Assembly: GCA_021739645.1 (NCBI GenBank) | Contig: JAIPBL010000006.1 | Span: 1 to 64,000, forward strand | Length of the DNA stretch: 64,000 bases | DNA from: Saprospiraceae bacterium | Lineage (GTDB): Bacteria; Bacteroidota; Bacteroidia; Chitinophagales; Saprospiraceae | Direction: 5' to 3' | Shown here: one piece after another, positions 52,772-64,000 of the stretch | How positions within the stretch are numbered: position 1 is the stretch's first letter | How the letters are laid out: each line of letters begins with the position of its first letter | Program-made: the position numbers and the translations under genes | Notes under the pieces: generated by a model | Databases searched by the model: none | Seen by the model: the letters and a program-made list of their open reading frames with translations, nothing else | Told to the model about the DNA's origin: nothing

Positions 52772-53311
52772 TTATTCCCCATTGACATAGCCAATTCCTA
52801 TCACGTCTTGCAATGAGGCGTCCATATAAAGCTTCTTTCCCGTCTCCAAATCTTCCACCACGTTATAATCATGGTCCCGAAAAAATGGGCTGCTGGTCAG
52901 TTGGTGCAAATCAAAACCGAGCACGGTCAGCTTTCCTCGCAAGTGTTTTACCCGAAAGCGATTTTCAAGTTTTTCTTTGCGGAGCAAAGTCTGACAAGTG
53001 GTGTTGAAGAAAGCAGCGTAGCCGGTGCAGTTGGTTTTTTGTGAAGCAAAAAGCAGGTTGGGGTCGGTGTCGCATTTGTCGAAGGTGAACCGAAGTTGGT
53101 CAGATGTAAAAATGAGTGAACGGCGTACTATACTTTGGATGGAAGTGTCAACTGTTTGGTTTTCAATTTTTTGTGATAGCGACGGATTGGTCAAAACAAA
53201 AATTGGTCGCTCATTTTCTGAGTGGTAACTGACCAAATGACGGAAGAGCCAGCCCCTAATCAGGAATAGGACAAGCAGTGTCAGAAAGGAATACTTCAAG
53301 AATCTTTTCAT
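52772..53311 (-). CDS. Small membrane-anchored transglutaminase-like protein
   Basis: 179 residues from the ATG at 53311 (MKRFLKYSFLTLLVLFLIRGW, an N-terminal anchor). A Cys in NCTGYAAFFNTTC, a His in RDHDYNVVED and an Asp in LYMDASLQDV appear in the order and spacing of the transglutaminase-like Cys-His-Asp triad. It would be a small periplasm-facing thiol enzyme; substrate unknown. It follows gyrB on the same strand. Confidence 0.55.
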   Translation of the reverse strand: MKRFLKYSFLTLLVLFLIRGWLFRHLVSYHSENERPIFVLTNPSLSQKIENQTVDTSIQSIVRRSLIFTSDQLRFTFDKCDTDPNLLFASQKTNCTGYAAFFNTTCQTLLRKEKLENRFRVKHLRGKLTVLGFDLHQLTSSPFFRDHDYNVVEDLETGKKLYMDASLQDVIGIGYVNGE

Positions 53312-53324
53312 CAATGAAAACCAA

Positions 53325-53358
53325 CAGTGGGCAGCCCGAACCCTCGGACTGCCCACTG
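53325..53358. repeat. Inverted repeat CAGTGGGCAG between gyrB and the next gene
   Basis: CAGTGGGCAG pairs exactly with CTGCCCACTG over a 14-bp loop. It lies just past the gyrB stop on the minus strand, similar in unit to the array at 24.65 kb. Confidence 0.7.
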
Positions 53359-53390
53359 CATACCTCATACCCCAATACCCTCAGACCTCG

Positions 53391-56767
<3,377 letters not shown>

Positions 56768-56866
56768 TGACAAGATGTTTTATTGTAAAATTGGCCGCAA
56801 TATCAAAAACACGGCGCTTTATTAAGCAATTTTCAAGCTGCGTTGTTTCAAAAAGTAAAATTAATC

Positions 56867-58231
56867 ATGCCAACCAACATCCCCGTTCTAAAAGGCAAAA
56901 ACCCGCTGCTGCCCGGAGTCGGGTTTCTCCGAAACCCCTTCGAGTTCACCATCAAGCAGGCTCAAGAAATGGGCGATTTTTTCATGATGCCCTTTTTGAC
57001 CCGCAAAATTTTCATCATCACCAACCACGAAGTGGTGGCGCACGTGCTCCAGAAGAACCAAAAAAATTATATCAAAAGCCCTGCTTACCGGCAGCTCCGT
57101 TTGGCACTCGGTACGGGCCTAGTCACCAGCGAAGGCGAGTATTGGCGGCGGCAGCGGCGGCTGGTGCAGCCCGCTTTTTACAAGACACAACTCGAAGACC
57201 TATTCCGGGGAATGGTGGTCGTGGCGGAAAAATACATGGCCGAACTGGAAGGGAAATGCGTGAGTGGTGTGCCCCTCGACATGGCGAAGGAAATGATGGC
57301 CGCCACGGCCCGCATTGTGCTCAAAACCCTGTTCAGTACGGAAAATACTGCCGACATCAACGAGATGTACCTGGTGATGATGGATGCGCAGGACTACCTC
57401 ACCTACCGCACCGTGAAGCCCTATTTTATCCCGCTCACCTACCTCAACGGCAAGCACCGCAAGTTCAAAAAGGACATCGCCTGGTTCGATGGTTATATCT
57501 ACAAGCTCATTGCCGAAAGGCGCAACGACCCCAACCCACCCAACGACCTGCTCACGATGCTCCTCGCTTCCAAGGACGAGGAAACCGGTGAGGCCATGAG
57601 TGACCGGGCGCTGCGGGACGAGGCAGTCACCCTGTTTGCCGCAGGCCATGAAACCAGCGCCACGATGCTTTCCTGGGCGCTTTGGCTGCTATCGCAACAC
57701 TCGGAGGTGGTGCAGGAAATGAGGGACGAAATAGCCGAGGTGCTGGAAGACCGGATGCCCGGGTTCGAGGATTTGCGCAAGCTGACCTACACGATGCAGG
57801 TGATTCAGGAGGTGATGCGACTCTTCCCACCGGGATTCGCCATCGGGCGGCAGCCGATAGCGGAGGACGAGATTTTGGGCGTAAAAATTCCGAAAAGCGC
57901 CATCATGTTCATCAGCATTGCGGCCATGCACCGTGACCCTCGTTACTGGGAGCGGCCCACGGATTTTTACCCCGAGCATTTTACGCCAGAAAGAGAAAAA
58001 ACCCGCCAGAAGGTGGCCTACATGCCCTTTGGGGCGGGCCCCCGGATGTGCATCGGCAACCATTTTGCCTTGATGGAAATGCAGCTTTTGCTGACCCTAC
58101 TGGTGCGCCAGTTCGATTTTGAGTCGGTGGAGGGGCATCCGGTTGAGGCAGAGCCGCTGATTACTTTGAAGCCAAAATATGGCATCTTGATGCACGTGTC
58201 AAAAAGGCGGATGATGGCGGAAAAGGTGTGA
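56867..58231 (+). CDS. Cytochrome P450
   Basis: 454 residues from the ATG at 56867. I-helix FAAGHETSATMLSWAL, K-helix EVMRLFPP (ExxR), PERF-like FYPEHFTPER, and heme loop FGAGPRMCIGNHFAL with the thiolate Cys395. No N-terminal membrane segment, so it should be soluble. No ferredoxin or reductase gene is adjacent. Monooxygenase with unknown substrate; the sequence resembles fatty-acid and alkane type P450s (CYP102/CYP4-like). Confidence 0.93.
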   Translation: MPTNIPVLKGKNPLLPGVGFLRNPFEFTIKQAQEMGDFFMMPFLTRKIFIITNHEVVAHVLQKNQKNYIKSPAYRQLRLALGTGLVTSEGEYWRRQRRLVQPAFYKTQLEDLFRGMVVVAEKYMAELEGKCVSGVPLDMAKEMMAATARIVLKTLFSTENTADINEMYLVMMDAQDYLTYRTVKPYFIPLTYLNGKHRKFKKDIAWFDGYIYKLIAERRNDPNPPNDLLTMLLASKDEETGEAMSDRALRDEAVTLFAAGHETSATMLSWALWLLSQHSEVVQEMRDEIAEVLEDRMPGFEDLRKLTYTMQVIQEVMRLFPPGFAIGRQPIAEDEILGVKIPKSAIMFISIAAMHRDPRYWERPTDFYPEHFTPEREKTRQKVAYMPFGAGPRMCIGNHFALMEMQLLLTLLVRQFDFESVEGHPVEAEPLITLKPKYGILMHVSKRRMMAEKV

Positions 58232-58307
58232 ACAGGTTGTGACGGTGGGGCGTGTTCTGCGTTAAAAGGAATGTTTCTTCTACTATCACGAACCTGCTAT
58301 TTCCAAC

Positions 58308-58315
58308 TAACTTTG
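58308..58315 (+). promoter_or_regulatory. nadA: Candidate -7 box of nadA
   Basis: TAACTTTG matches TAnnTTTG; the start codon is 20 bp downstream, giving a short leader. Confidence 0.5.
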
Positions 58316-58335
58316 CAGCCATAAATTTTTAAAAA

Positions 58336-59343
58336 ATGACAACTGAACTTGATTTTGCTCCCGAAAAACTCCAAAAACTTGGCTTCCTGGATGTGGACGT
58401 TGACCCGACGCTCGACCTTTTTGCTGAAATCAACAAGCTGAAAAAAGAAAAGAACGCCATCATCCTAGCGCATTATTACCAAGAACCTGACATCCAGGAC
58501 ATCGCCGATTACATTGGCGACAGCCTTGGCCTCTCACAGGAAGCTGCCCGCACCGAGGCCGACATCATCGTTTTCGCTGGCGTTCACTTCATGGCGGAAA
58601 CAGCAAAAATGCTCAGCCCCCACAAAAAAGTGCTGTTGCCCGACCTCAAGGCTGGTTGCTCCCTTGCCGACGCCTGCCCGGCACCGCTTTTCAAAAAATT
58701 CATGGAAAAATACCCCGACCATGTCGTGGTCAGTTACGTGAACACGACGGCGGAAATGAAGACCCTAACCGACATCTGCTGCACCAGCACCAATGCCGTG
58801 CAAATCATCGAGAGCATTCCGAAGGACCAGCCCATCATATTTGCGCCAGACATTAACCTAGGGCGTTATTTGGTGAAAAAAACCGGGCGTGACATGGTGC
58901 TATGGAACGGCTCCTGCATGGTGCACGAGATTTTTTCGGAAGAAAAAATCGCCAAATTGCGCATGCGCCACCCCAATGCACTGCTCATCGCCCACCCGGA
59001 ATGTGAGGAGCGGCTGCTCGAAAAAGCCGACTACATCGGCTCCACCACTGGGCTGTTGAAATACACGATGCGCAGCGAGGCCACCGAATTCATCGTGGCC
59101 ACGGAGGCGGGCATCATCCATCAAATGGAAAAAGCGTCGCCGCACAAGACCTTCATCCCAGCACCGCCGAACAATACCTGTGCCTGCAACGAGTGCCCGC
59201 ACATGAAGCTCAACACGCTGGAAAAACTCTACGTCTGTATGAAATATGAAATGCCCGAAGTGATTTTGCCCGAATGGGTCATCCGGGAGGGCGTGAAGAG
59301 CATTGATAGGATGCTGGAGATTTCTGCGAAAGCGGGCTTGTGA
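58336..59343 (+). CDS. nadA: Quinolinate synthase A
   Basis: 335 residues. [23 protein letters not shown] is the N-terminal signature; 4Fe-4S Cys candidates lie in [19 protein letters not shown] and [31 protein letters not shown] follows. The iron-sulfur enzyme condenses iminoaspartate with dihydroxyacetone phosphate to quinolinate for NAD synthesis. No nadB or nadC is next to it. Confidence 0.96.
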   Translation: MTTELDFAPEKLQKLGFLDVDVDPTLDLFAEINKLKKEKNAIILAHYYQEPDIQDIADYIGDSLGLSQEAARTEADIIVFAGVHFMAETAKMLSPHKKVLLPDLKAGCSLADACPAPLFKKFMEKYPDHVVVSYVNTTAEMKTLTDICCTSTNAVQIIESIPKDQPIIFAPDINLGRYLVKKTGRDMVLWNGSCMVHEIFSEEKIAKLRMRHPNALLIAHPECEERLLEKADYIGSTTGLLKYTMRSEATEFIVATEAGIIHQMEKASPHKTFIPAPPNNTCACNECPHMKLNTLEKLYVCMKYEMPEVILPEWVIREGVKSIDRMLEISAKAGL

Positions 59344-59508
59344 GGTATGAGTTTAAAGGTGGGCTGTTAAAAAGAAATCGGAAATTTGCTGTATTTGTTG
59401 GCTGCTCAGCTTCATTCAGGTGGCGGATGATTAGGGTACAAATTTTACACGCAGGCACCCCACGAAGCTTTTGAAATTGGACACGTTCTTTAAATAAAGT
59501 TGGAAGCT

Positions 59509-59724
59509 TCACCGCCCCCTCCTTTCTCTAAGATACTCGGTCGCCTCCCCAAAAGTCGTCACCCAAACCTCAGCTTTGTGCTCCACCAGCCATTGCAGCA
59601 ATTCCTCGTGCGCTTCCTTCGACACCGTCAAATGCTCGGCACCTATGCCGTGGAAGCAGAAAGTACCCAAGGTCTTTTTCTCGATGACCGACTGCACGTA
59701 GGCCATCAATTCCATGTCCGTCAC
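59509..59724 (-). pseudogene. C-terminal remnant of a polysaccharide deacetylase-like gene
   Basis: 71 residues: GTFCFHGIGAEHLTVSKEAHEELLQWLVEHKAEVWVTTFGEATEYL resembles the end of NodB-like deacetylases (FHGIGxxxLxVS and WVxTFGE), with the active-site N-terminal two thirds absent. No promoter. A leftover of a larger gene. Confidence 0.55.
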
Positions 59725-59756
59725 TAAAGTGATTTCGCCTTTTTTCCCAAAAACAA

Positions 59757-59796
59757 AAAAGCGGTGACGCCTTTCAAAAAGGTGTCACCGCTTGCA
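59757..59796 (-). terminator. Terminator of the DEAD-box helicase gene
   Basis: GCGGTGACACCTTT and AAAGGCGTCACCGC form a stem followed by TTTTTTGTTTTTG on the minus strand, about 20 bp past the stop at 59817. Confidence 0.8.
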
Positions 59797-59816
59797 GGGG
59801 CCGTTTGGCATATATT

Positions 59817-61520
59817 TTACCTACCTCTTCCTTTGCCGCTCCTTGGTGGCCCGCCGCCGCCACGGCGGTTCTTGGCATCCCGTGCCTTGGCCATTTCGTC
59901 CCGGTCGCTTTTTATCACAAAGCCCTTCTTTCCCGTGTTCGGCTCCTTGAAGATGGAAGACCATTTCGGCTTGTCTTCTGAACCAGCATTCTCGGATTTC
60001 TCCGGCCTTGGCGGTTGTTGTTGGCGAGGCTGACGAGGCTGTTGGTTTGTATTTTCGCCCTGCGTTTGGCGGTTTTCGCCATCCGGCCCGTTGCCACGGC
60101 CACGGCCACCTCGTCCCCTTCCGCCACGGCCACGGTTGCGGGAGGATTGGGAGCGCTCTTGACCATCACCAGCTACTGGGCGGCCTTCGCCTTCGGCAAT
60201 TGGACGAGGCTCATTTCTCGAAGGTTGCTCACGACGGGGCTGCTCACTCCTTTGCGACTGTTCCCTCCGAGGCTGCGACTCCCCTCTTTGGGGCCTGCCT
60301 CCTTGTGATTGTCCACGACGAGGTTGGTTGCGTGGTTGACGCGGTGGTCGGTCGTCCCCTTCCGGCTTGTCGTTAGCGCCGCTGCCGAGTGGAAATGGAT
60401 GTTCGTTCACGACAGGTATTCTTTTGCTGATTAACCTTTCGATGTCCCGGAGGAAGGCTTTTTCTTCTTGGTCACAAAAGGAAAAGGCTATTCCGCTCGC
60501 CCCGGCCCGACCCGTGCGGCCAATACGGTGCACGTAGGTTTCTGGAATGTTGGGCAGGTCAAAGTTTATCACGTGCGACAATTCATCCAAATCAATCCCA
60601 CGGGCGGCAATGTCCGTCGCTACCAGCACCTGGATGTCACCTGTCTTGAAGTTTTGGAGTGCGTTCTGCCTCGCCGTCTGCGACTTGTTGCCGTGGATGG
60701 CCATGGCGTGGATGTCCGCCTTCGTGAGGTCTTGTGCCACCCGGTTTGCCCCATGCTTGGTGCGGGTGAACACGAGCGCTGATTTTACATCATTGTTTTG
60801 GAGCAAATGCAGCAGCAGGTGTTTTTTGCGGTTTTTGTCCACAAAAAAGATGTGCTGGTCAATCAGTTCCACTGTGCTGGATACGGGCGTCACGGCCACC
60901 TTCACCGGGTCGGTGAGGATGTCATGGGCCAGCTTCGCAATTTCATCAGGCATAGTGGCGGAATAGAACAGCGTCTGCCGCTCATTGGGCACCGCCTTGA
61001 TGACCCGGCGCACGTCGTGGATGAAGCCCATGTCGAGCATCCGGTCGGCCTCGTCCAGCACGAAGATTTCGAGCTTTTCGAGGGAAACGAAGCCCTGGTT
61101 CATCAGGTCGAGCAGACGGCCCGGCGTGGCGATGAGGATGTCAACGCCACGGCGCAGGGCGTCTTCCTGTGGCCTCTGCCCTACCCCACCGAAAACCACA
61201 AAATTGCGGAGCTTCAAATGGCGTCCATACGCATCGAAGCTCTCGCCAATCTGGATGGCCAGCTCCCTTGTCGGCGTCAAAATGAGCGTTTTGATGTGGT
61301 TACTACCCGTTCCGTTGGGGTACTTGTCGTTCAGTCGCTGTAAAATCGGAATGGCAAAAGCGGCGGTCTTGCCTGTGCCAGTCTGCGCACAAGCGAGCAG
61401 GTCACGCCCCTCGATGGAGTGCGGGATACTCTGCTGCTGAATGGGCGTCGGCGTGTCGTAACCCTCCTCTTTTAAAGCCCTGAGGATGGGTTCGATGAGG
61501 TTCAAATCTAGAAATTTCAT
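59817..61520 (-). CDS. DEAD-box RNA helicase, RhlE-like, with Arg/Gly/Gln-rich tail
   Basis: 567 residues. Q motif near [10 protein letters not shown], Walker [51 protein letters not shown] and [10 protein letters not shown] are all present. Residues from about 385 form a long low-complexity tail ([14 protein letters not shown], repeated QPRREQ), typical of RNA-annealing tails. It unwinds short RNA duplexes in ribosome assembly or cold-shock metabolism. Confidence 0.95.
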   Translation of the reverse strand: MKFLDLNLIEPILRALKEEGYDTPTPIQQQSIPHSIEGRDLLACAQTGTGKTAAFAIPILQRLNDKYPNGTGSNHIKTLILTPTRELAIQIGESFDAYGRHLKLRNFVVFGGVGQRPQEDALRRGVDILIATPGRLLDLMNQGFVSLEKLEIFVLDEADRMLDMGFIHDVRRVIKAVPNERQTLFYSATMPDEIAKLAHDILTDPVKVAVTPVSSTVELIDQHIFFVDKNRKKHLLLHLLQNNDVKSALVFTRTKHGANRVAQDLTKADIHAMAIHGNKSQTARQNALQNFKTGDIQVLVATDIAARGIDLDELSHVINFDLPNIPETYVHRIGRTGRAGASGIAFSFCDQEEKAFLRDIERLISKRIPVVNEHPFPLGSGANDKPEGDDRPPRQPRNQPRRGQSQGGRPQRGESQPRREQSQRSEQPRREQPSRNEPRPIAEGEGRPVAGDGQERSQSSRNRGRGGRGRGGRGRGNGPDGENRQTQGENTNQQPRQPRQQQPPRPEKSENAGSEDKPKWSSIFKEPNTGKKGFVIKSDRDEMAKARDAKNRRGGGGPPRSGKGRGR

Positions 61521-61530
61521 GGAATTGTTA

Positions 61531-61628
61531 AAATTGTTGAATTGCTGGATTGTTGGATTGTTGGGAATGTTGGATTGATGCGGTTCATCCTAAGCAATCT
61601 CAACAATTTAACAATCAAACAATTATAA
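61531..61628. repeat. Short array ATTGTTG with complementary arm
   Basis: ATTGTTG, AATTGCTGG, ATTGTTGG, ATTGTTGGG and ATGTTGG units (about 61531-61580) face CAATCTCAACAATTTAACAATC units (about 61596-61622), their complement. It lies directly upstream of the DEAD-box gene start. Confidence 0.8.
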
Positions 61629-61683
61629 AAATATGCTGGACAATGTGTCACCGGGCATACCCGGCTTTGCCCATGCATGCTTG

Positions 61684-61771
61684 AGATATTGGGATATTGA
61701 GTGATTTGGCTATTCTTGTCTGTTCAGAAAATATCCCAATATCCCAATAGCTCAATATCCCAATATCCCAA
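61684..61771. repeat. Short array ATATTGGG/ATATCCCA with complementary arm
   Basis: GATATTGGGATATTGAG (about 61685) is complementary to ATATCCCAATATCCCAATAG and further CAATATCCC units (61731-61770). The array ends at the stop codon of the next gene (61773). Confidence 0.8.
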
Positions 61772-61772
61772 C

Positions 61773-62909
61773 TCACATCGCCATTTGCAGGTCTGCGAGC
61801 AGGTCGTCCACATCCTCGACGCCAACGCTGAGGCGGATGAGCGAGTCGGTCAGGCCGACTTTCAGCCGCTCCGCCCGTGGGATGGAGGCATGCGTCATGG
61901 TTGATGGGTGCCCGATGAGCGATTCCACACCGCCCAGCGATTCGGCCAAGGTAAACAGTTTGGTCTTGGTCAAAATCTTGTTCGCGTTCTCAATCGTGTC
62001 TTCTTTTAGGTCAAAAGAGACCATTGCCCCGAAGAGGCTCATTTGCTTTTTGGCCAGCTCATGGCCGGGGTGGTCAGCGAAGCCGGGGTAGTAAACCTTG
62101 TTGATTTTCGGGTTGCCAAGCAGCGCATGTGCAATTTTCTCGGCGTTCTCGCATGCCCGCTGCACCCGCAGGTGAAGCGTCTTGATGCCCCGCAGCACGA
62201 GGAAGCAGTCCATTGGGCCGGGGACACCGCCGCTGGAATTTTGGATAAAATGCAGGCGCTGTGCAAGTTCGTCGGTCTTTGTCACAACGGCACCGAGCAC
62301 CGTGTCGGAGTGGCCGCCGAGATACTTCGTGGCGGAGTGAATCACCATGTCGGCACCGAGGTCGAGCGGGTTTTGGAGGTACGGCGTTGCGAAGGTGTTG
62401 TCCACTGCCGTGAGGATGCCCCGCTTTTTTGCGATAGCACAGATGGCCTCGATGTCCACGATGTTGAGCATCGGGTTCGTGGGCGTTTCAATCCAAATCA
62501 ACTTCGTTTTTGGCGTTAGGTACTGCTCGAACTGGCTGGCATCGTACATGGGTACGAAGTGGCCCTTCATTCCGAAGCGCTCGTAAATCTTGGTAATGAG
62601 GCGGTAAGAGCCGCCGTAGAGGTCGTTGGTGGCCACAATCTCGTCACCTGCGTCAAGCAGCTTGAGGATGGCGTCCATCGCGGCAAGGCCGCTGCCAAAA
62701 CAGATGCCGTCAGCGCCATTTTCGAGGGCGGCCAAATTGGCTTCCAGCGCATGGCGGGTAGGATTCTGCGTGCGTGCGTACTCGTAGCCCTGATGGTCGC
62801 CGGGTGCGGCCTGGGCGTAGGTGGAGGTTTGGTAAATTGGTGTCATCACTGCCCCCGTACTGGGGTCTGGCTCAATGCCAGCGTGGATGGTCTTGGTTGC
62901 GAATTTCAT
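61773..62909 (-). CDS. Cystathionine gamma-synthase/lyase-family PLP enzyme
   Basis: 378 residues. PIYQTSTYAQ, YEYARTQNPTRHALE, CFGSGLAAMDAIL, IWIETPTNPMLNIVDI, the PLP Lys in VIHSATKYLGGHSD and SVGVEDVDDLLADL are typical of the Cys/Met-metabolism family. It could be cystathionine gamma-synthase (MetB) or lyase; the sequence alone does not separate them. Cytoplasmic. Confidence 0.9.
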   Translation of the reverse strand: MKFATKTIHAGIEPDPSTGAVMTPIYQTSTYAQAAPGDHQGYEYARTQNPTRHALEANLAALENGADGICFGSGLAAMDAILKLLDAGDEIVATNDLYGGSYRLITKIYERFGMKGHFVPMYDASQFEQYLTPKTKLIWIETPTNPMLNIVDIEAICAIAKKRGILTAVDNTFATPYLQNPLDLGADMVIHSATKYLGGHSDTVLGAVVTKTDELAQRLHFIQNSSGGVPGPMDCFLVLRGIKTLHLRVQRACENAEKIAHALLGNPKINKVYYPGFADHPGHELAKKQMSLFGAMVSFDLKEDTIENANKILTKTKLFTLAESLGGVESLIGHPSTMTHASIPRAERLKVGLTDSLIRLSVGVEDVDDLLADLQMAM

Positions 62910-62922
62910 GTATTAAGTTGCT

Positions 62923-63681
62923 TTATGCTTGTGAAACGTCTGGTTTTGAAGCAATCAAAACGATTTCGTTTTCCTTCATTCCTAAAAATTGGTCGCTCGG
63001 CTGGTTCTCGCCGAACTGTTTGATTTCCACCTGAAAGCCAGCTTCTTTGAGCCGACCTGCAAGTCCATTTGCGGAATAAACCCGCACGTGGTCTGCTTGC
63101 CCGAAGTGCTTTAGCCGTGCTTCTGGCGAGACGATGTTGGTGTCTTCGTAAATATCGCCCGCTTTGAGCGGCGTTTGAACAAGGGCTTTTCCGCTCGGTT
63201 TCAGCACCCGAAAGAGTTCCCGCATGGCTTGGCGGTCGTCGTCCACATGCTCCAGCACATGGTAGCAAAGCACGAGGTCGAACTCGCTGTCCGGCTCGGC
63301 GATGGCCGTGATGTCGTGCGATTTTTCGGCTTCAAACTCACCGACGAAATCGCTGCTGACGTATCGGATGCGCTTTTGCACCCGCATTTTCCTTGCCAGA
63401 CAACGGCTCGGCGAGAAGTCGAGCACGTTGCCATGCAACAAATCCTCCTCCATCAACACTTTCCAGAGCCGACGGTTGCGTGGTAGGCTTCCGCAGGCTG
63501 GACAGAGCGTTTCGCCATTTCCGAGGGGGATGAAGGCGGACAATTTGCTTTCGCAAATATTGCAGCCAAACTCGGTGCCCCTGTACTTGACGGCGAGGAT
63601 TTTCCGAAGGAACAACTCGTTTTTAAGGAGTAATTGCTTTGGAAGCCATCGTTTCGCCAACTTTTTTACGGCCTCGTACAT
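62923..63681 (-). CDS. Class I SAM-dependent methyltransferase with zinc-ribbon-like start
   Basis: 252 residues from the ATG at 63681. Two Cys pairs (CNICESKL and CPACGSLPRNR) near residues 39-66 suggest a small zinc-binding element. The methyltransferase core follows: LDFSPSRC (SAM-binding), FDLVLCYHVLEHVDDDRQAMRELFRVLKPSG, and QTPLKAGDIYED. Target unknown; the VLEHVDD motif is common in methyltransferases acting on small molecules or glycans. It ends 13 bp before the cystathionine gene. Confidence 0.82.
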   Translation of the reverse strand: MYEAVKKLAKRWLPKQLLLKNELFLRKILAVKYRGTEFGCNICESKLSAFIPLGNGETLCPACGSLPRNRRLWKVLMEEDLLHGNVLDFSPSRCLARKMRVQKRIRYVSSDFVGEFEAEKSHDITAIAEPDSEFDLVLCYHVLEHVDDDRQAMRELFRVLKPSGKALVQTPLKAGDIYEDTNIVSPEARLKHFGQADHVRVYSANGLAGRLKEAGFQVEIKQFGENQPSDQFLGMKENEIVLIASKPDVSQA

Positions 63682-63716
63682 GGTCAATTTGGTGACAAGT
63701 CTGAAAAATCAGGCCG

Positions 63717-63724
63717 CAAAGGTA
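63717..63724 (-). promoter_or_regulatory. Candidate -7 box of the methyltransferase gene
   Basis: TACCTTTG on the minus strand matches TAnnTTTG, with the start codon 36 bp downstream. Confidence 0.5.
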
Positions 63725-63729
63725 GGAAA

Positions 63730-63779
63730 ATGAAAAAGGAAAAGGGCAACTGGGGGTTTCCCGGTTGCCCTTTCCTTTT
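63730..63779 (-). terminator. Terminator of the HU gene
   Basis: AAAGGAAAGGGCAACCGGG and CCCAGTTGCCCTTTTCCTTT form a long stem with T-rich sequence after it on the minus strand, downstream of the HU stop. Confidence 0.75.
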
Positions 63780-63805
63780 TGAAAGCTAAATCTTTCGGCT
63801 TGTGA

Positions 63806-64000
63806 TTAGTTCACAGACTCAGACAGTTCTTTGCCAGGCTTGAATTTCACGGAAGTCTTAGCGGCAATCGTGATGGCTTGGCCTGTCTGTGGGTTACGAC
63901 CCTGACGAGCCTCACGCTTAGAAACAGAGAAAGTACCGAAACCGATGAGGGTAACTTTGTCACCGCTAGTGAGTGATTCACCGACAGCTTCGAATACAGT
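63806..64000 (-). CDS. HU-family DNA-binding protein, N-terminus outside window
   Basis: The last 64 residues are visible: [26 protein letters not shown], then [33 protein letters not shown] and the DNA-intercalating RNPQTG loop are the HU/IHF signature. The start lies beyond position 64000. HU bends and compacts DNA as a dimer. Confidence 0.95.
   Translation of the reverse strand, partial: TVFEAVGESLTSGDKVTLIGFGTFSVSKREARQGRNPQTGQAITIAAKTSVKFKPGKELSESVN

Noticed and set aside
61531-61771. CRISPR array
   Set aside because: Units are 7-9 bp, have no spacers of constant length and carry complementary arms; no cas genes are present.

Overview
The window looks like the chromosome of a Bacteroidota bacterium, probably of the Saprospiraceae/Lewinella type. 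Evidence: many secreted proteins end in type IX secretion system (T9SS) C-terminal sorting domains; BspA-type, SprB, GEVED and FISUMP modules occur; there is a one-protein hybrid histidine kinase with an AraC domain; and several promoters carry TAnnTTTG -7 boxes. Codon use and base composition look even throughout. I saw no phage, integrase, insertion-sequence transposase, CRISPR array, rRNA or tRNA.

Layout. 1-12.4 kb: a minus-strand cluster of secreted or surface proteins (a disrupted BspA-like gene, an LRR/thrombospondin-3 adhesin, a beta-propeller/Ig protein, an EGF-alpha-carbonic anhydrase lipoprotein and a beta/gamma-crystallin/trefoil protein), headed by a hybrid two-component regulator. 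Two promoters in the cluster carry related direct repeats with a 21-bp period, which makes the regulator a good candidate controller. 12.5-24.6 kb, plus strand: a FISUMP lipoprotein, a BLUF-domain adenylyl cyclase closely resembling the photoactivated cyclase bPAC, a ROK kinase, a Tat-exported Gfo/Idh/MocA oxidoreductase, a lipoprotein gene with a CACCT repeat and a frameshift, a lipase-like hydrolase, a PQQ-propeller lipoprotein and an M16 peptidase cut short by an in-frame stop. 24.7-32.2 kb: a decayed membrane-protein gene, AraC and SDR genes, a ParE-type toxin-antitoxin pair, a conserved hypothetical protein and a Fic protein. 32.3-43 kb: RecD2 helicase, a BNR-repeat protein, MetF and a large GEVED/SprB adhesin. 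43-49 kb: a DODA-type dioxygenase, then two vanadium-haloperoxidase-like proteins flanking an OmpR/histidine-kinase pair. 49-64 kb: a NuoE-NuoF fusion, a sialidase-like protein, GyrB, a P450, NadA, a DEAD-box helicase, a cystathionine gamma-synthase-like enzyme, a methyltransferase and the end of an HU gene.

The most notable system is the BLUF-cyclase at 14.0-15.0 kb. The residues expected for flavin photochemistry and for adenylyl cyclase catalysis can all be read directly. Other notable points are the haloperoxidase/two-component locus, candidate AraC-type operators, short (about 7-bp) tandem arrays with complementary arms at gene borders, two larger palindromic repeat families, a possible contingency repeat in a lipoprotein gene, and several genes disrupted by single in-frame stops or single-base frameshifts. 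Those disruptions may be real decay or sequence error; the window alone cannot decide.
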